From CAYTED01 sp964404075 (GTDB lineage: Bacteria; Patescibacteriota; Minisyncoccia; Moranbacterales; UBA1568): a stretch of 13,737 bases of DNA. The notes under the pieces are model-generated. The model did not search any database. It saw only the letters and a program-made list of their open reading frames with translations, and was not told the DNA's origin. Both the position numbers and the translations under genes were made by a program. The first letter of the stretch is position 1; the number at the start of each line of letters is the position of its first letter. The stretch covers positions 1 through 13,737 of the forward strand of contig CAYOIM010000025.1 in assembly GCA_964404075.1 (NCBI GenBank). The letters run 5' to 3'. Shown here piece after piece: positions 13,484 to 13,737 of this stretch.

Positions 13484-13737
13484 ACTACTCATTTTAAGTG
13501 TTCTTATCTTCTGCTCTCTTGCGGTCATCCTCCTTGTATTCCAAAAAAATACTGCCCATAATCCTTCGTCGAAAGACACCGAAGAAAAAAACATCAACAA
13601 AGGTCTCACCGAAAAAAAATCAGTTGAGATACCGTTCGACATGCCCGCCATTCCGAATATCGCTTTCCCCGACCGCACCTGTGCCATCACCGATTACGGC
13701 GCCATCGGGGACGGGAAATTCCGGAATACAGAGAGCT
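13470..13737 (+). CDS. GH28-like glycosidase (polygalacturonase family), N-terminal part only
   Basis: An open frame of 89 codons runs off the window end. The ATG at 13470 lies inside the end of the flippase gene. Residues 5-24 are a hydrophobic signal or anchor, followed by a polar linker rich in Lys and Glu (about 26-52). Then comes AITDYGAIGDGKFRNTES, the very characteristic N-terminal motif of GH28 pectin-lyase-fold enzymes (usually [VI]xDYGAxGDGxxxNTxAF). The product should be a membrane-anchored or secreted enzyme that cleaves galacturonan-like chains, fitting a locus that makes a uronic acid precursor. The catalytic Asp residues lie beyond the window, so activity cannot be judged. Confidence 0.8.
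   Translation, partial: MKKYKLLILSVLIFCSLAVILLVFQKNTAHNPSSKDTEEKNINKGLTEKKSVEIPFDMPAIPNIAFPDRTCAITDYGAIGDGKFRNTES

Overview
The window looks like part of a polysaccharide (capsule, O-antigen or exopolysaccharide) locus on a metagenome-assembled scaffold. The host is probably a Patescibacteria/CPR-type bacterium, but this is an inference: nothing here is a taxonomic marker. Supporting points are the use of TGA as a true stop (so not a Gracilibacteria/Absconditabacteria code), the near absence of Shine-Dalgarno motifs, apparent leaderless promoters, a hypothetical family I associate from memory with Patescibacteria, and arrays of 7-bp repeats between and inside genes.

Layout. At 173-1450 is a nucleotide-sugar 6-dehydrogenase that makes an activated uronic acid precursor, then a small four-Cys membrane protein (1496-1753). 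A family 2 glycosyltransferase with a two-helix anchor follows (1880-2830), then a GT4 glycosyltransferase (2927-4015), a large polytopic GT-C-like membrane protein (4034-5989), its 4-nt-overlapping small extracytoplasmic partner (5986-6345), a second GT4 glycosyltransferase (6459-7580) and a divergent RtcB-type RNA ligase (7663-9168). These all run on the + strand. A Wzy/WaaL-type polymerase or ligase (9384-10739) lies convergent on the - strand behind a bidirectional terminator. Divergent from it, a thymidylate-kinase-like P-loop protein (10803-11417), a hypothetical protein with an ADP-ribosyltransferase-like start (11420-11989), a Wzx-type flippase (12002-13483) and the beginning of a GH28-type glycosidase cut off by the window edge (13470-13737) run on the + strand.

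How they fit together. The dehydrogenase supplies a uronic sugar nucleotide, the GT2/GT4 enzymes would build a lipid-linked oligosaccharide, the flippase would move it across the membrane, and the Wzy/WaaL protein would polymerise or ligate it. The GT-C-like protein may add a lipid-linked sugar outside. The GH28 enzyme would trim or degrade uronic-acid polymers. No initiating phosphoglycosyltransferase and no Wzz chain-length regulator are visible. The RtcB, kinase-like and ART-like proteins have no obvious place in this pathway.

The most notable signal is a family of related 7-bp tandem repeats (pattern roughly GAAATTA / GATATTT / GAATATC / GAAATAC / GTAACTT / ATACTCC). They occur at many gene junctions and also inside the polymerase and kinase genes, where they encode periodic peptides and could in principle act as frameshift or expression switches. 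The 100-N gap at 9192-9291 is flanked by identical 55-bp sequences and is very probably a scaffolding artefact with no missing sequence.
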